64,000 nt of DNA from an uncultured Planctomyces sp. (lineage in GTDB: Bacteria > Planctomycetota > Planctomycetia > Planctomycetales > Planctomycetaceae): NCBI GenBank assembly GCA_937899075.1, contig CALDJX010000607.1, positions 22,131-86,130 on the forward strand. The letters are read 5' to 3'. The position numbers were made by a program, and so were the translations under genes. This document shows, in pieces, positions 18,450-29,964 of this stretch (positions are counted from its first letter, which is position 1; each line of letters begins with the position of its first letter). Below the pieces are notes generated by a model, which made no database searches, was not told the origin of the DNA, and worked only from the letters and a program-made list of their open reading frames with translations.

Positions 18450-21224
18450 ATGATCAAGAACACAATTTCGAGAATCCTGCCGCTGTTTCTGTTCGCCGCT
18501 GCGGCCAATACTTCAGCCTTCGCTACTGAACCATCCAAAGGCGAGAAGCTCTTCGCTCTGAAGGTGAAACTGCTGTTCGCCGAAAAGTGCATTGCCTGCC
18601 ACGGTGACGATCCCGACGAAATCGCTGGCGGATTCGACATGCGCTCGCGCGAGGCTCTGCTCAAAGGCGGAGAAAGTTTCGAAGACGAAGTCGTCATTCC
18701 CGGCAAAGGCGAACAGAGTTTTCTTTACGTCGTGACGACCCGCTCGGAAGAAGGCTACGAGATGCCGCCGAAGGAAGCCGAGCGGCTCACTCAGGAACAA
18801 CAGTGGTGGATTCGCGACTGGATTAACGAGGGGGCTCCGTGGCCGGACGAGACTCGCGTCGCGGAAATTCAAAGCAAGTATGCCGAAGGCGTGATCGTTG
18901 AAACGTCCGGAGGGCTGGGTGACGACTGGACGAACCGTCGTTACAAGCCCGAGCATCTCTGGGCTTACCAACCTCTGAATGTGGAGGACGTGCCGAAGTC
19001 AGCTCATCCGGTCGACTGGTTCATCGATCGCAAGCTGAAAGAAACTGGTCTGGATGCGGCTCCGGTTGCGAACTCTCGCGAGCTTGCTCGACGACTCAGC
19101 TTCGGAATCACGGGATTGCCTCCGCGACCGATCGACGCTGCGAGTTTTGACACAGCCGCGAAGAAAGACATCGCCGCCGCCGTGCTTGATTACTCAAAAC
19201 GGCTGATGGCAACGCCTCACTACGGCGAGCACTTCGGACGGCAATGGCTGGACGTCGCGCGGTACGCGGACTCGGCCGGCTTTGCCAACGACTACTCGCG
19301 ACCCAACGCCTGGCGATATCGCGACTACGTTGTCCGAGCATTTAACCAGGACAAGCCGTACGACGAATTCGTCTGTGAACAGATCGCCGGCGACGAGATG
19401 TTGAAGGATGAAGGCAGAAGTCAAAAGGATGAATCATCATCTTCAGCCTTCGTCCTTCAGCCTTCTGACTTTCTTGTCGCTACGGGTTTTCTGCGGATGG
19501 GACCGTGGGAGCAGACGGGGATGAGCGTCTTTCGGGTCACGCGTCAGCAATGGTTGGACGACGTGACGGATTCGGTTGGTCAGGCGTTTCTGGGGCACCC
19601 TCTGCAATGCGCGAAATGTCATGACCATAAGTTCGATCCGATTCCGACCCGAGACTATTACAGCATGATGGCCGTTTTCTCGACGACGCAGTTTGTCGAG
19701 CGGGATGCTCCGTTTACGGACAATGAAAATCTGACCGGGTTCAAGCCGGCGGCTGAGTGGACTCGCGCGAAAGTCGCCGCGTACCAGAAGGACCAGAAGG
19801 AACTCAACGCTCGCGTTAAGAAAAATCGGAAGCAGGAATCGGGTGATGCGAAAGTCGGTGACAACGGTCTTGATCCTGGCGACGAGGCATCGCTGGCCCG
19901 CATGAGCAAGAACATTTCACGGCACACCTGGGAGTACGACAAGACTCGGCCGATCGCGTTCAGCGTCCACACGGGCAACACCATCGAACGAAAAAACGTC
20001 GGCGACCGAATTGAAATGCCGGACGATCCGTGGGGCAAAGGGCTTCTCGAACAAGACACCATCCTGACCGGCGGAGACGCTTACACTCGCGGCGCCGAGG
20101 TCAAACCCGGAGCGATCAGCGCTGCGGAGAATCTCGGCGGGATGACTTCCGAGTCGTTTCCCGACGGTCGTGGCCAGCGACGTCTCGCTCTGGCAGAGTG
20201 GATTGTCGATGAGAAAAATCCGCTGACAGCTCGAGTCATGGTGAACCGCGTCTGGGCGTGGCATTTCGGCAAAGGCCTGGCTGGCAATCCGAACAACTTC
20301 GGAGCGACCGGAAAACTACCGACTCATCCAGCGCTGTTGGACTACCTGGCAAACTGGTTCATGGAGCATGACTGGTCGGTCAAGAAACTAAACATGATGA
20401 TTCTGACTTCCGCCACTTATCGTCGAAGTTCCCGCCACCAGAATCGCGAAGAGCTCGACGGGAAAGATCCGAATCGCAACTTCTACGCGACATGCCTGCC
20501 TCGACGCCTGACCGCGGAAGAACTTCGCGATGCCATGCTGGCGGCCAGCGGCGAACTGAATCGTCAGGTCGGCGGCATCCCCTGCCGACCGGACATCAAC
20601 CTGGAAGTCGCCATGCAGCCGCGACAGATCATGGGCGGCACGGCTTCTGTTTATGAACCCGATCCACTGCCCAAACAACGTAACCGAAGAAGCATCTACG
20701 CCGAGAAGATTCGCGGATTGCGTGACCCGTTTCTGGAAGCGTTCAACCAGCCGGGGCCGGACAAGTCATGCGAGCTTCGTGAAACTTCGACCGTCGCGCC
20801 GCAGGCATTGACCTTGTTCAACGCGGAAGAGGTTCAGGATCGCTCGATCGCTCTGGCGGCGCGATTGATCAAAGAAGCTGACGAGGCCGCGATGGTGGAG
20901 GAAGCCGTCGTGAAGCGTGCGTTTGAACTGGCTTTGGGACGCTTACCAGCCAGCCACGAACTGGCCGCTTGCCTGGCACATTGGACTCAGGCAACGAAAG
21001 AAGAAACCGGCAAGCACTACGAAGTGAAGAAGATTTCAAGCACGACCAAACGGACGGTGATGGCCGAGAAAACCGGCGAGCCGTACGACTTCTTAGAATT
21101 CATGCCAGCCTACGAAAACTACGTTTCGGATCTCCAGCCGGCTCAAACGGACGCTCGCACACGCGGACTCGCACACGTCTGCCTGGTGATCTTTAACCTG
21201 AACGAATTCGCGTATATCGATTAA
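18450..21224 (+). CDS. DUF1549/DUF1553 protein with planctomycete cytochrome c domain
   Basis: Heme motif 'CIACHG', 'GLPPRPIDAASFD', 'HFGRQWLDVARYADSAG', 'RVMVNRVWAWHFGKGLAGNPNNFG'. Confidence 0.95.
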   Translation: MIKNTISRILPLFLFAAAANTSAFATEPSKGEKLFALKVKLLFAEKCIACHGDDPDEIAGGFDMRSREALLKGGESFEDEVVIPGKGEQSFLYVVTTRSEEGYEMPPKEAERLTQEQQWWIRDWINEGAPWPDETRVAEIQSKYAEGVIVETSGGLGDDWTNRRYKPEHLWAYQPLNVEDVPKSAHPVDWFIDRKLKETGLDAAPVANSRELARRLSFGITGLPPRPIDAASFDTAAKKDIAAAVLDYSKRLMATPHYGEHFGRQWLDVARYADSAGFANDYSRPNAWRYRDYVVRAFNQDKPYDEFVCEQIAGDEMLKDEGRSQKDESSSSAFVLQPSDFLVATGFLRMGPWEQTGMSVFRVTRQQWLDDVTDSVGQAFLGHPLQCAKCHDHKFDPIPTRDYYSMMAVFSTTQFVERDAPFTDNENLTGFKPAAEWTRAKVAAYQKDQKELNARVKKNRKQESGDAKVGDNGLDPGDEASLARMSKNISRHTWEYDKTRPIAFSVHTGNTIERKNVGDRIEMPDDPWGKGLLEQDTILTGGDAYTRGAEVKPGAISAAENLGGMTSESFPDGRGQRRLALAEWIVDEKNPLTARVMVNRVWAWHFGKGLAGNPNNFGATGKLPTHPALLDYLANWFMEHDWSVKKLNMMILTSATYRRSSRHQNREELDGKDPNRNFYATCLPRRLTAEELRDAMLAASGELNRQVGGIPCRPDINLEVAMQPRQIMGGTASVYEPDPLPKQRNRRSIYAEKIRGLRDPFLEAFNQPGPDKSCELRETSTVAPQALTLFNAEEVQDRSIALAARLIKEADEAAMVEEAVVKRAFELALGRLPASHELAACLAHWTQATKEETGKHYEVKKISSTTKRTVMAEKTGEPYDFLEFMPAYENYVSDLQPAQTDARTRGLAHVCLVIFNLNEFAYID
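19401..19474. repeat. Purine/pyrimidine imperfect palindrome inside CDS
   Basis: TTGAAGGATGAAGGCAGAAGTCAAAAGGATGAATCATCATCTTCAGCCTTCGTCCTTCAGCCTTCTGACTTTCTT. Confidence 0.6.
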
Positions 21225-21226
21225 TC

Positions 21227-22630
21227 ATGAACAACCACTCATCAAACCTTGCAATGCCGAGCCGGCGCGACTTTCTTTACGGCCTGGGAGCGGGACTCGG
21301 CTCCGTGGCTTTCTCGTCATTGCTGGCGGCCGACGAGGCAGCACCAGCCGGCAAGCCTCAACTGCCGGTTAAAGCGAAGCGTTGTATCTTCCTCTTTATG
21401 GAGGGAGGACCATCTCACCTGGACACGTTCGATCCAAAAATTGAGCTGACGAAACGGCACTTGCAGGAGTTCTCGCGCTTTGGTGAGCAGGAGAGCGCGA
21501 TGTCGTCGGGCAAGCGTTACTTTGTCAAGAGCCCGTTCGACTTCATCAAGGCTGGCGAATGCGGCGCGGACATCTGCACCGAGTGGACGCATCTCAAAGA
21601 ACGAGTCGATGACATTTGTTTTTATCGAGGAGCTCAGGTCGAGTCGGTCAATCACCCAACCGCGTGCTACCACGTCAACACGGGCAATCAGTTTGGAGGC
21701 GATCCGGGAGTCGGTGCCTGGGTCAACTACGGACTGGGCACCGACAATCAGAACCTGCCTGGCTTCGTCGTGCTACCACGCGCCAGTTACCCGCAAGGTG
21801 GAGCCGCGAACTGGTCGAACGGTTTTCTGCCGGCGCAGTTTCAAGGCACTCCGCTGCGTCCTGAAGGCAGCCCGATTCTCGATCTGAATCCTCCGCCCGG
21901 CATCACGCCTGAGCGACAACGCGCGAACCTCGACCTGCTCGCCACTCTGAACAATAAACATCTCGAACAACGGCCCGGGCGCAGTGACCTGGAAGCTCGC
22001 ATGAGTTCTTACGAACTCGCCTATCGAATGCAGAGCGAAGTGCCCGGCGTCATGAACCTCGACGGCGAGTCGAAAGCAACGCTCGACATGTACGGCATCG
22101 GCGACTCGAAGACCGACGCGTTCGGTCGCAAGTGTCTGCTCGCGCGGCGGTTGATCGAGAATGGCGTCCGCTTCGTGCAGGCCTACGCCGGCAACTGGGA
22201 CAGCCATGACTACATTCAACGTGCTCACGGATCGTTGATTCGGTCCGTCGATCGTCCCATCGCCGCCTTACTGCGCGATCTGAAAGAGCGAGGCCTGCTT
22301 AACGACACGCTGGTCGTCTTCTGTGGCGAGTTCGGCCGGACTCCGGACAACGGTCAGCGCAGCGGAGGAAAATCCTACGGCCGTGATCACAACGCCAAAG
22401 CAATGGCCATGTGGTTTGCCGGTGGAGGCACCAAAGCCGGTCACACGATCGGGGCCACGGACGAAGTCGGAGAAAAGGCCGTCGAATGCGTGCATCACAT
22501 CCGCGACGTCCACGTCACGCTGCTGCATTTGCTGGGTCTCGACGACAACCGTCTCACTTACTACCACGCCGGCCGCTTCAAACAGCTGAGCCAGTTTGGC
22601 GGGAAAGTGATCCACGAACTGATCGCGTAG
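21227..22630 (+). CDS. DUF1501 protein (sulfatase-fold-like, Tat-type N-terminus)
   Basis: 'SRRDFLYGLGAGLGSVAFSSLLAA', 'KRCIFLFMEGGPSHLDTFDPK', 'CGEFGRTPDNGQRSGGKSYGRDHN'; directly follows the DUF1553 gene. Confidence 0.95.
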   Translation: MNNHSSNLAMPSRRDFLYGLGAGLGSVAFSSLLAADEAAPAGKPQLPVKAKRCIFLFMEGGPSHLDTFDPKIELTKRHLQEFSRFGEQESAMSSGKRYFVKSPFDFIKAGECGADICTEWTHLKERVDDICFYRGAQVESVNHPTACYHVNTGNQFGGDPGVGAWVNYGLGTDNQNLPGFVVLPRASYPQGGAANWSNGFLPAQFQGTPLRPEGSPILDLNPPPGITPERQRANLDLLATLNNKHLEQRPGRSDLEARMSSYELAYRMQSEVPGVMNLDGESKATLDMYGIGDSKTDAFGRKCLLARRLIENGVRFVQAYAGNWDSHDYIQRAHGSLIRSVDRPIAALLRDLKERGLLNDTLVVFCGEFGRTPDNGQRSGGKSYGRDHNAKAMAMWFAGGGTKAGHTIGATDEVGEKAVECVHHIRDVHVTLLHLLGLDDNRLTYYHAGRFKQLSQFGGKVIHELIA

Positions 22631-22659
22631 CAGTCCGTCCAGAGTCACAAGAATAAGAA

Positions 22660-22815
22660 TTGTGTCCGGGATAACTTCCCGATTTCGATACGAGCGGCGA
22701 GGATCGTCGTTCTCGATGCGGCGTTATCAGCAACCAGAATGATGGCCGCAAAACAGCACAAAAGTCGCAAGAGCGGAATTCGTTTTTGTGTCCTTTTGCG
22801 ACTTCTTGCGGCCAT
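22660..22815. repeat. Intergenic element with GGCCGCAA/TTGCGGCC palindromic half (copy A)
   Basis: Closely matches 29965-30122; ATGGCCGCAAAACAGCACAAAAGTCGCAAG...CTTTTGCGACTTCTTGCGGCCAT. Confidence 0.75.
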
Positions 22816-22863
22816 AAACAGCTCCAGGGATTCCGAACCCGATCCCAGGGGGACAGGCCCGGC

Positions 22864-24384
<1,521 letters not shown>

Positions 24385-24480
24385 GGTCGGTCCTTCGGTG
24401 TTGTGTTTCGAGTTCGCACGGTCTCAAGGCCGGCATGATTGCGAACCAGACCGCTGCTGACGAGCGAAGCGTGGCCTTGA

Positions 24481-24569
24481 TTCGTCATACCCGCGCAGGC
24501 GGGTACCCAGTCAGACGAAGCATGTGAGTGTTGTCGTTGCTGGTTTCCCGCCTGCGCGGGAATGACGAA
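24481..24569. repeat. Intergenic palindrome, CCCGCGCAGGCGGG family
   Basis: TTCGTCATACCCGCGCAGGCGGGTACC ... GGTTTCCCGCCTGCGCGGGAATGACGAA. Confidence 0.8.
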
Positions 24570-24652
24570 AATACTCAGACACTATCCGTACTCGCGATGC
24601 CGGCCGGGTTTCGCCAGGATACCGGCTCTGTTTTGATTCGCTATTCCACCCC

Positions 24653-26389
24653 GTGAATCCTCAGCTCGACGGAACGACGTTCATGGCAAAATATCTGACC
24701 GCTCCCGATCCAAATGAAACCGGTTGGCCGAAAGGCGTCAAATACATCATCGGGAACGAAGGCTGCGAACGCTTCAGCTTCTATGGAATGAAGTCGATCC
24801 TGCAGGTTCACCTGACGACGCTGTTCGTCGCCGGGGGCATGTATGAGCAACTGGGCGAAGAAAACGCTCAGGAGATGGTCCATCTGTTCGTCGCGGGTGT
24901 GTACGCCTTTCCGATGATCGGAGCCATTATTGCCGACCGGCTGCTGGGCAAATATCACACAATTCTCTGGTTGTCGCTGGTTTACTGCCTCGGACATCTG
25001 GTGCTGTCTATTGGCGAAAACTCCATCGGCGGCATGGCGATCGGGCTGGGGTTGATCGCGATCGGATCCGGCGGGATCAAGCCTTGCGTGTCGGCTCACG
25101 TTGGTGATCAGTTTGGAAAAGGAAACTGGAATCTCGTCGGCAGAGTCTTCCAGGCGTTTTACTTCATCATCAACTTCGGGTCGTTCTTTGCGACGTTGAT
25201 GATTCCGTTCATTCGTTCCAACCCGGACAAGATCTGGATTCTGCGAGACCATCCGGAGTACGCCACCAGCGTCGCATTCGCCATCCCCGGCATTCTGATG
25301 TTTCTCGCGACAATCGCGTTCTGGATGGGTCGGCATGTCTTCGTCCATGTGCCGGCACATCCTGGCGGCAAGGTCGGGCTGCTCGATTCGATCGGTGCCA
25401 CGCTGCTCTTTATGGGCTTCATCGGGCTGCCGCTGTTTGGCTGGGGTGTTCTGTCGTTTTCAACAAACGTCGTCCTGACGGTCAGCAGTGTGCTGATTGG
25501 GCTGTGGGTGTTCGAAGAACGGCAGGCGATCGAGCAGGACGACGGGTTCCTGGCCGTGATGTTTCATTCGGTTGAGGCGCTCATCAAAGGCGAAAATCGA
25601 AAAGCGATATCGTCGCTCGACGCCGATGTGGCAGCGGATTCAATTTATCGGCACTGGTTCTTCTCGTCAGCGGCAAAACGGTTTGGTGAAGAAGCGGCTG
25701 AGGGGCCTCGGGCCGTGTTGCGAATTATCAGCATCTTCTTCCTGGTGAGTGTGTTCTGGGCGTTGTTCGACCAGCATGCTTCGAGTTGGGTGCGTCAGGC
25801 TCAACGGATGAATCTCGATCTTCAGTTGCCCTGGTCGACGACCAACCCGGATGGAACGACGGTGCCTGCAGTGCTCTCCATGTTGCCCAGTCAGATTTCA
25901 GCGTTGAATCCGCTGATGGTCATGGCTCTGATTCCGTTCAACACGTTCTTCCTCTACCCGTTCATTACGAAACGCGGGTGGGAGATGACGCCGCTACGTC
26001 GAATGACGATTGGCATGATCACCGCGAGCCTCGCGTTCGTCGTGGTGGCCATGATTCAAGTTCGAATCAACGCGGGCGGTGATGAAGACATGATTTCCGT
26101 GCTGTGGCAATTCTTCCCTTACCTGATCATGACGCAGGCCGAGGTCATGGTGTCGATCACCGGTCTTGAGTTTGCTTACACGCAGGCACCGACTCGGATG
26201 AAATCAACGATCATGGGGTTCTGGCTGCTGAGCGTTTCGCTGGGCAACAAATTGACAGCCGTCGTCACCAAACTTCCGGACATGGACCTGCTGACATCGT
26301 TCTGGGCATTTGCCGGACTGATGGGTGTCGCGGCGGTGCTCTTTGGAATTCGGTCGGCCTTTTACAAGTACCGGTACTACACGCAGTAG
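24653..26389 (+). CDS. POT-family proton-dependent oligopeptide transporter
   Basis: 'IIGNEGCERFSFYGMKSILQVHL' and multiple TM helices; 'GSGGIKPCVSAHVGDQF'. Confidence 0.93.
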   Translation: MNPQLDGTTFMAKYLTAPDPNETGWPKGVKYIIGNEGCERFSFYGMKSILQVHLTTLFVAGGMYEQLGEENAQEMVHLFVAGVYAFPMIGAIIADRLLGKYHTILWLSLVYCLGHLVLSIGENSIGGMAIGLGLIAIGSGGIKPCVSAHVGDQFGKGNWNLVGRVFQAFYFIINFGSFFATLMIPFIRSNPDKIWILRDHPEYATSVAFAIPGILMFLATIAFWMGRHVFVHVPAHPGGKVGLLDSIGATLLFMGFIGLPLFGWGVLSFSTNVVLTVSSVLIGLWVFEERQAIEQDDGFLAVMFHSVEALIKGENRKAISSLDADVAADSIYRHWFFSSAAKRFGEEAAEGPRAVLRIISIFFLVSVFWALFDQHASSWVRQAQRMNLDLQLPWSTTNPDGTTVPAVLSMLPSQISALNPLMVMALIPFNTFFLYPFITKRGWEMTPLRRMTIGMITASLAFVVVAMIQVRINAGGDEDMISVLWQFFPYLIMTQAEVMVSITGLEFAYTQAPTRMKSTIMGFWLLSVSLGNKLTAVVTKLPDMDLLTSFWAFAGLMGVAAVLFGIRSAFYKYRYYTQ

Positions 26390-26403
26390 CCCATCGTTTC
26401 CTG

Positions 26404-26495
26404 GTAGGCTGGAACAAGCTCCGCGCAGTTCCGGCGGCTGGATCGGTTTATTAGCTGAGGGGTGCCGGAACTGCGCGGAGCTTGTTCCAGCCTAC
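26404..26495. repeat. Perfect 32-bp-arm palindrome with GTAG heads
   Basis: GTAGGCTGGAACAAGCTCCGCGCAGTTCCGGC / GCCGGAACTGCGCGGAGCTTGTTCCAGCCTAC. Confidence 0.85.
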
Positions 26496-26538
26496 TTGTT
26501 AATTTCTCAACGACCGTAGCGATGGCACGGAGGGTTCG

Positions 26539-29500
26539 ATGACTATCGACGTTTATGAGTCGACGAGTTTCGAATCGTTGTGGCATGAGTTCGAACGCTC
26601 AATCGCTTCGCCGATGTCGTCGCCGCTGGCTCCGGAAACGATTGTCGTTCCGGCTCGAGGCTGGGAGAGCTGGTTTAGTCGGCGGCTGGCTAACCAACGA
26701 GGCTGCTGGGCGCAGTTTCGGTTTCTCCTGCCAGGGCAGTGGATTTCGGAAACGCTCGAAAGCTGTCTGGACGCCGATCAGGCTCCGAATCGCGAGCAGG
26801 ACGCGCTGACTTGGATCATCGCCAACCAACTGCCGGACTTGTTGAATCATGAAGCATTCGGGGCCGTTCGCGGTTACCTCTTCCAACCCGATGGCGGCAC
26901 GGATCCGCAGCGACTGATCGACCTGAGCCGGTGCATTTCCGATCTGTTTGACCGGTACCTGCTGCATCGACCGGACCTGATCGCTGCCTGGAATCAGGGT
27001 GTTGACTGGCCGGGCTGTGGAGTGCCCGCCCCTCCCGCTGCGGCATGGCAACGACAACTCTGGCAGGCAATCACGCGGGACAAGACTCGTCGCTATCGAT
27101 CTGTGGCGGCGATGGCCGAAGACCTGAAAGATTCAATGCGGCCCGGCGAGAGCCAGATCCCCGAACGACTAAGTGTCTGGCTGTGCGGCAGCGTTGTGCC
27201 CGCTCATCTTCGTTTTCTCGAAGCCGTTGGTGAGCATTCAAACGTTGGGCTGTTTGTGCTGTCTCCGGCCTGCGAATACTGGGGCGACATGTATGGCCGT
27301 CGGCAGTTGCTTCGCCGACTGAGAGAGCATCCGCAATCGCTTCGGCAGTTCTGCGCCGAGCATCACGTCGATCTGCTGCACCCGTTGCTGGCATCGATGG
27401 GCGAACTTTCCAGGCAACAGCAAATGCTGATGGTCGATCTCGATTCGGCGCCGTGGCGTCTTCGGGATGTCGCGGAAGACTCGTTCGAAGAGGATGACCA
27501 GGACGACGCTTTCACTTTGTTGAGCGAACTGCAAAACGATCTTCATCTCGCAACAGAACCCGAACGCCGAGAGTTAGCTCGTGACAACAGCGTGCGGATT
27601 CACAGTTGTCACAGCGCCATTCGCGAAGTCGAAGTTCTGCACGACCGGATTCGCGAAGCTTTGGAGGAAGATCCAGAGCTTGCTCCGGAAGACATCGCTG
27701 TGTTCTGCCCGGACCTCGATAATTATTCGCCGTTGATTCAGGCGGTGTTTGGACTGACTCGCCCCGGTTCTGACGAGCATATTCCGTTTCAGATTGCCGG
27801 CCGATCCGCTCGCCGAACGCGGCCGCTGATTGATGCCTGGCTGAAAGTGCTGGAAGTCTTTGAAAGCCGAGTCACAGCGACGGACGTTCTCGACCTGCTC
27901 AACACAGAAGTTGTCCGTGAGCGCGTTGGCCTTGATTCTTCCGAAGTGGAGAAGATCGCCGAGTGGCTCGACGATGCCGGAATCCGGTGGGGGCTGGACG
28001 CCGAACATCGACAGTCGGAGAACCTGCCCGGCACGGACTTGAACACGTGGGAGTTTGGGCTGGATCGACTGACTCTGGGTTATGCCCTGCCCCCGGCGAG
28101 TTCTCAGATCGTCGGCGACGTTGCGACACTTGATCGTGTCGAAGGGCTTTCCGGAGCGACGCTGGGACGTTTGTGGAGCCTGATTTCGCGCCTCCGCCAG
28201 TGGCGGGAAAGAATCAGCCAGAGTCGGTCGTTGGCCGAGTGGCGCGAACCGCTCGGACGAATCGTTCGCGATTTCCTGGAAACTGATCTGGATGACACGG
28301 GCTATCAGATCGTGCTCGACGCGATCGACAAGGTTGTCAAGCTGGCAGAGGCCGGTGACTTCGACTCGCCCGTTTCGTTTGCGGTGGCGGTCAAGGAAGT
28401 GACTCGGCAACTCGACTCGGCGTCCGCCGCTTCGTTTCGACATGGCGGCGTCGTGTTTTGCGATATGAGTGCCATGCGGAGCCTTCCGTACAAAGTCATC
28501 GCTCTGCTCGGCATGAACGATGGCCTGTTCCCGCGAGGTGATCGGTCGGTTGGTTTTGACCTGATGAGGTTTCAGCGAACTCTCGGGGACAATGGCCCGC
28601 GCGATGAAGATCGTCATCTGTTTCTGGAAGCGATTCTTGCCGCCGGCGACCGGCTCATCATCACGTGCCAGGGACAGGATGTGAGGGATCAGCGACCGCG
28701 GCCTCCTTCGGTGCCGGTTCAGGAACTTCTGGACGCTCTTGATCAGACGGATGAGCAGGCGGGACTGCGGGATGAAGTTTTCATCCGGCACCCGCTCCAG
28801 GCGTTCGCCCCGAAATACTTCGACCGGCAGAGCAACGTTCCTGCCAGTTTCGACAGGGACTCACTGAAGGCTGCGCAGCGTCTGCAAGGGCAACCGGAAC
28901 AGTCAGCCATCTTCGCGACGGCACCGTTGACGCCGCTTCAGTCAGCTGACGAGTCGGACGGAACTTCTGATGAATCAGAAGCTGTGACTGTTCGAGATTT
29001 GCAGAATCTCTACGAACGCCCGTGGCTCCTGTTCCTGCGGCAGGTCGGCGTGGGCAACATTTCTGTCGCGGAATATTCCAATGATCGAGAGCCGCTTGTT
29101 CTTGACGGTTTGCAATACTGGCAGGCCGGAGACACCTGGCTGGAACAATCGCTGGCGGGCGTCGGTCAGGACACGATCGCTCAGCAGTTGATCCGAACGG
29201 GAAGCATCCCGGCCGGCAGCGCGGGACAATCTGTCGTTCGAAAACTGAAACAGGATGCGTCGTCAATCATCGCTTCGATGCAGAAAGGAAGCCTGGAGAC
29301 GGTTTCGGCATCGCTGCCCGTCAGTCTGCAGATCGGCAACGTCGTCGTGACTGGCGAAATCAACGGCTGGACCGGCAACACCATTCATCGAGGGGTGTTT
29401 TCAAAGGTCAGCATGAAATACGCCACGAGGCTTTGGGTCGACTATCTCATCGCCACGGCAATCAGTAACCGAACTCTTGAACCCGCCGTGCTGGTCGGCC

Positions 29501-29931
29501 GCGAACGCACTCAGGCAACGCTGTCACCAGTAGGACCTTATGAGGCGTTTGCTCACCTTGAAAACCTGGTCGGTATGTGGCAGGTCGCCAGAAGTTTTCC
29601 GCTGCCGTTCTTTGTCGACAAGGACATCGCCAAACTGATCAAGGAAGACGAAGTCGACTTTGCTGACAGACAGTCAACGACGGCTTTCATCTCCAAGGCG
29701 CGCAACAGTTTCAACAAAGAACCGTGGGGGAACAGCAATTCCAGTGCTGACCGACCGGCTCCCGCCGACGAGCCGGAAGCACGAGCCGCGTTCGCCGGGC
29801 TGCGCCCCTTCGATCTGCGTTGCGACGCTGTTCCGGAGTTAGCTCAGCACGGCGACCGCAACCTGTTCACCTGCCTGGCAGAAACTCTTTGCACGCCGTT
29901 GGCGGAGCATCTGGAATCAATTCCAGGTTAA
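26539..29931 (+). CDS. recC: RecC-like exodeoxyribonuclease V gamma subunit
   Basis: 'TIVVPARGWESWFSRRLANQRGCWAQFRFLLPGQWI', 'IRIHSCHSAIREVEVLHDRI', 'VIALLGMNDGLFPRGDRSVGFDLM', 'EDRHLFLEAILAAGDRLIITCQG'. Confidence 0.88.
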   Translation: MTIDVYESTSFESLWHEFERSIASPMSSPLAPETIVVPARGWESWFSRRLANQRGCWAQFRFLLPGQWISETLESCLDADQAPNREQDALTWIIANQLPDLLNHEAFGAVRGYLFQPDGGTDPQRLIDLSRCISDLFDRYLLHRPDLIAAWNQGVDWPGCGVPAPPAAAWQRQLWQAITRDKTRRYRSVAAMAEDLKDSMRPGESQIPERLSVWLCGSVVPAHLRFLEAVGEHSNVGLFVLSPACEYWGDMYGRRQLLRRLREHPQSLRQFCAEHHVDLLHPLLASMGELSRQQQMLMVDLDSAPWRLRDVAEDSFEEDDQDDAFTLLSELQNDLHLATEPERRELARDNSVRIHSCHSAIREVEVLHDRIREALEEDPELAPEDIAVFCPDLDNYSPLIQAVFGLTRPGSDEHIPFQIAGRSARRTRPLIDAWLKVLEVFESRVTATDVLDLLNTEVVRERVGLDSSEVEKIAEWLDDAGIRWGLDAEHRQSENLPGTDLNTWEFGLDRLTLGYALPPASSQIVGDVATLDRVEGLSGATLGRLWSLISRLRQWRERISQSRSLAEWREPLGRIVRDFLETDLDDTGYQIVLDAIDKVVKLAEAGDFDSPVSFAVAVKEVTRQLDSASAASFRHGGVVFCDMSAMRSLPYKVIALLGMNDGLFPRGDRSVGFDLMRFQRTLGDNGPRDEDRHLFLEAILAAGDRLIITCQGQDVRDQRPRPPSVPVQELLDALDQTDEQAGLRDEVFIRHPLQAFAPKYFDRQSNVPASFDRDSLKAAQRLQGQPEQSAIFATAPLTPLQSADESDGTSDESEAVTVRDLQNLYERPWLLFLRQVGVGNISVAEYSNDREPLVLDGLQYWQAGDTWLEQSLAGVGQDTIAQQLIRTGSIPAGSAGQSVVRKLKQDASSIIASMQKGSLETVSASLPVSLQIGNVVVTGEINGWTGNTIHRGVFSKVSMKYATRLWVDYLIATAISNRTLEPAVLVGRERTQATLSPVGPYEAFAHLENLVGMWQVARSFPLPFFVDKDIAKLIKEDEVDFADRQSTTAFISKARNSFNKEPWGNSNSSADRPAPADEPEARAAFAGLRPFDLRCDAVPELAQHGDRNLFTCLAETLCTPLAEHLESIPG

Positions 29932-29964
29932 TGGCGTGGGCGATCCTGCGACGATGAAGTGAAG

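Noticed and set aside
27574-28791. 405-aa minus-strand ORF
   Set aside because: Antisense shadow of the recC-like gene.
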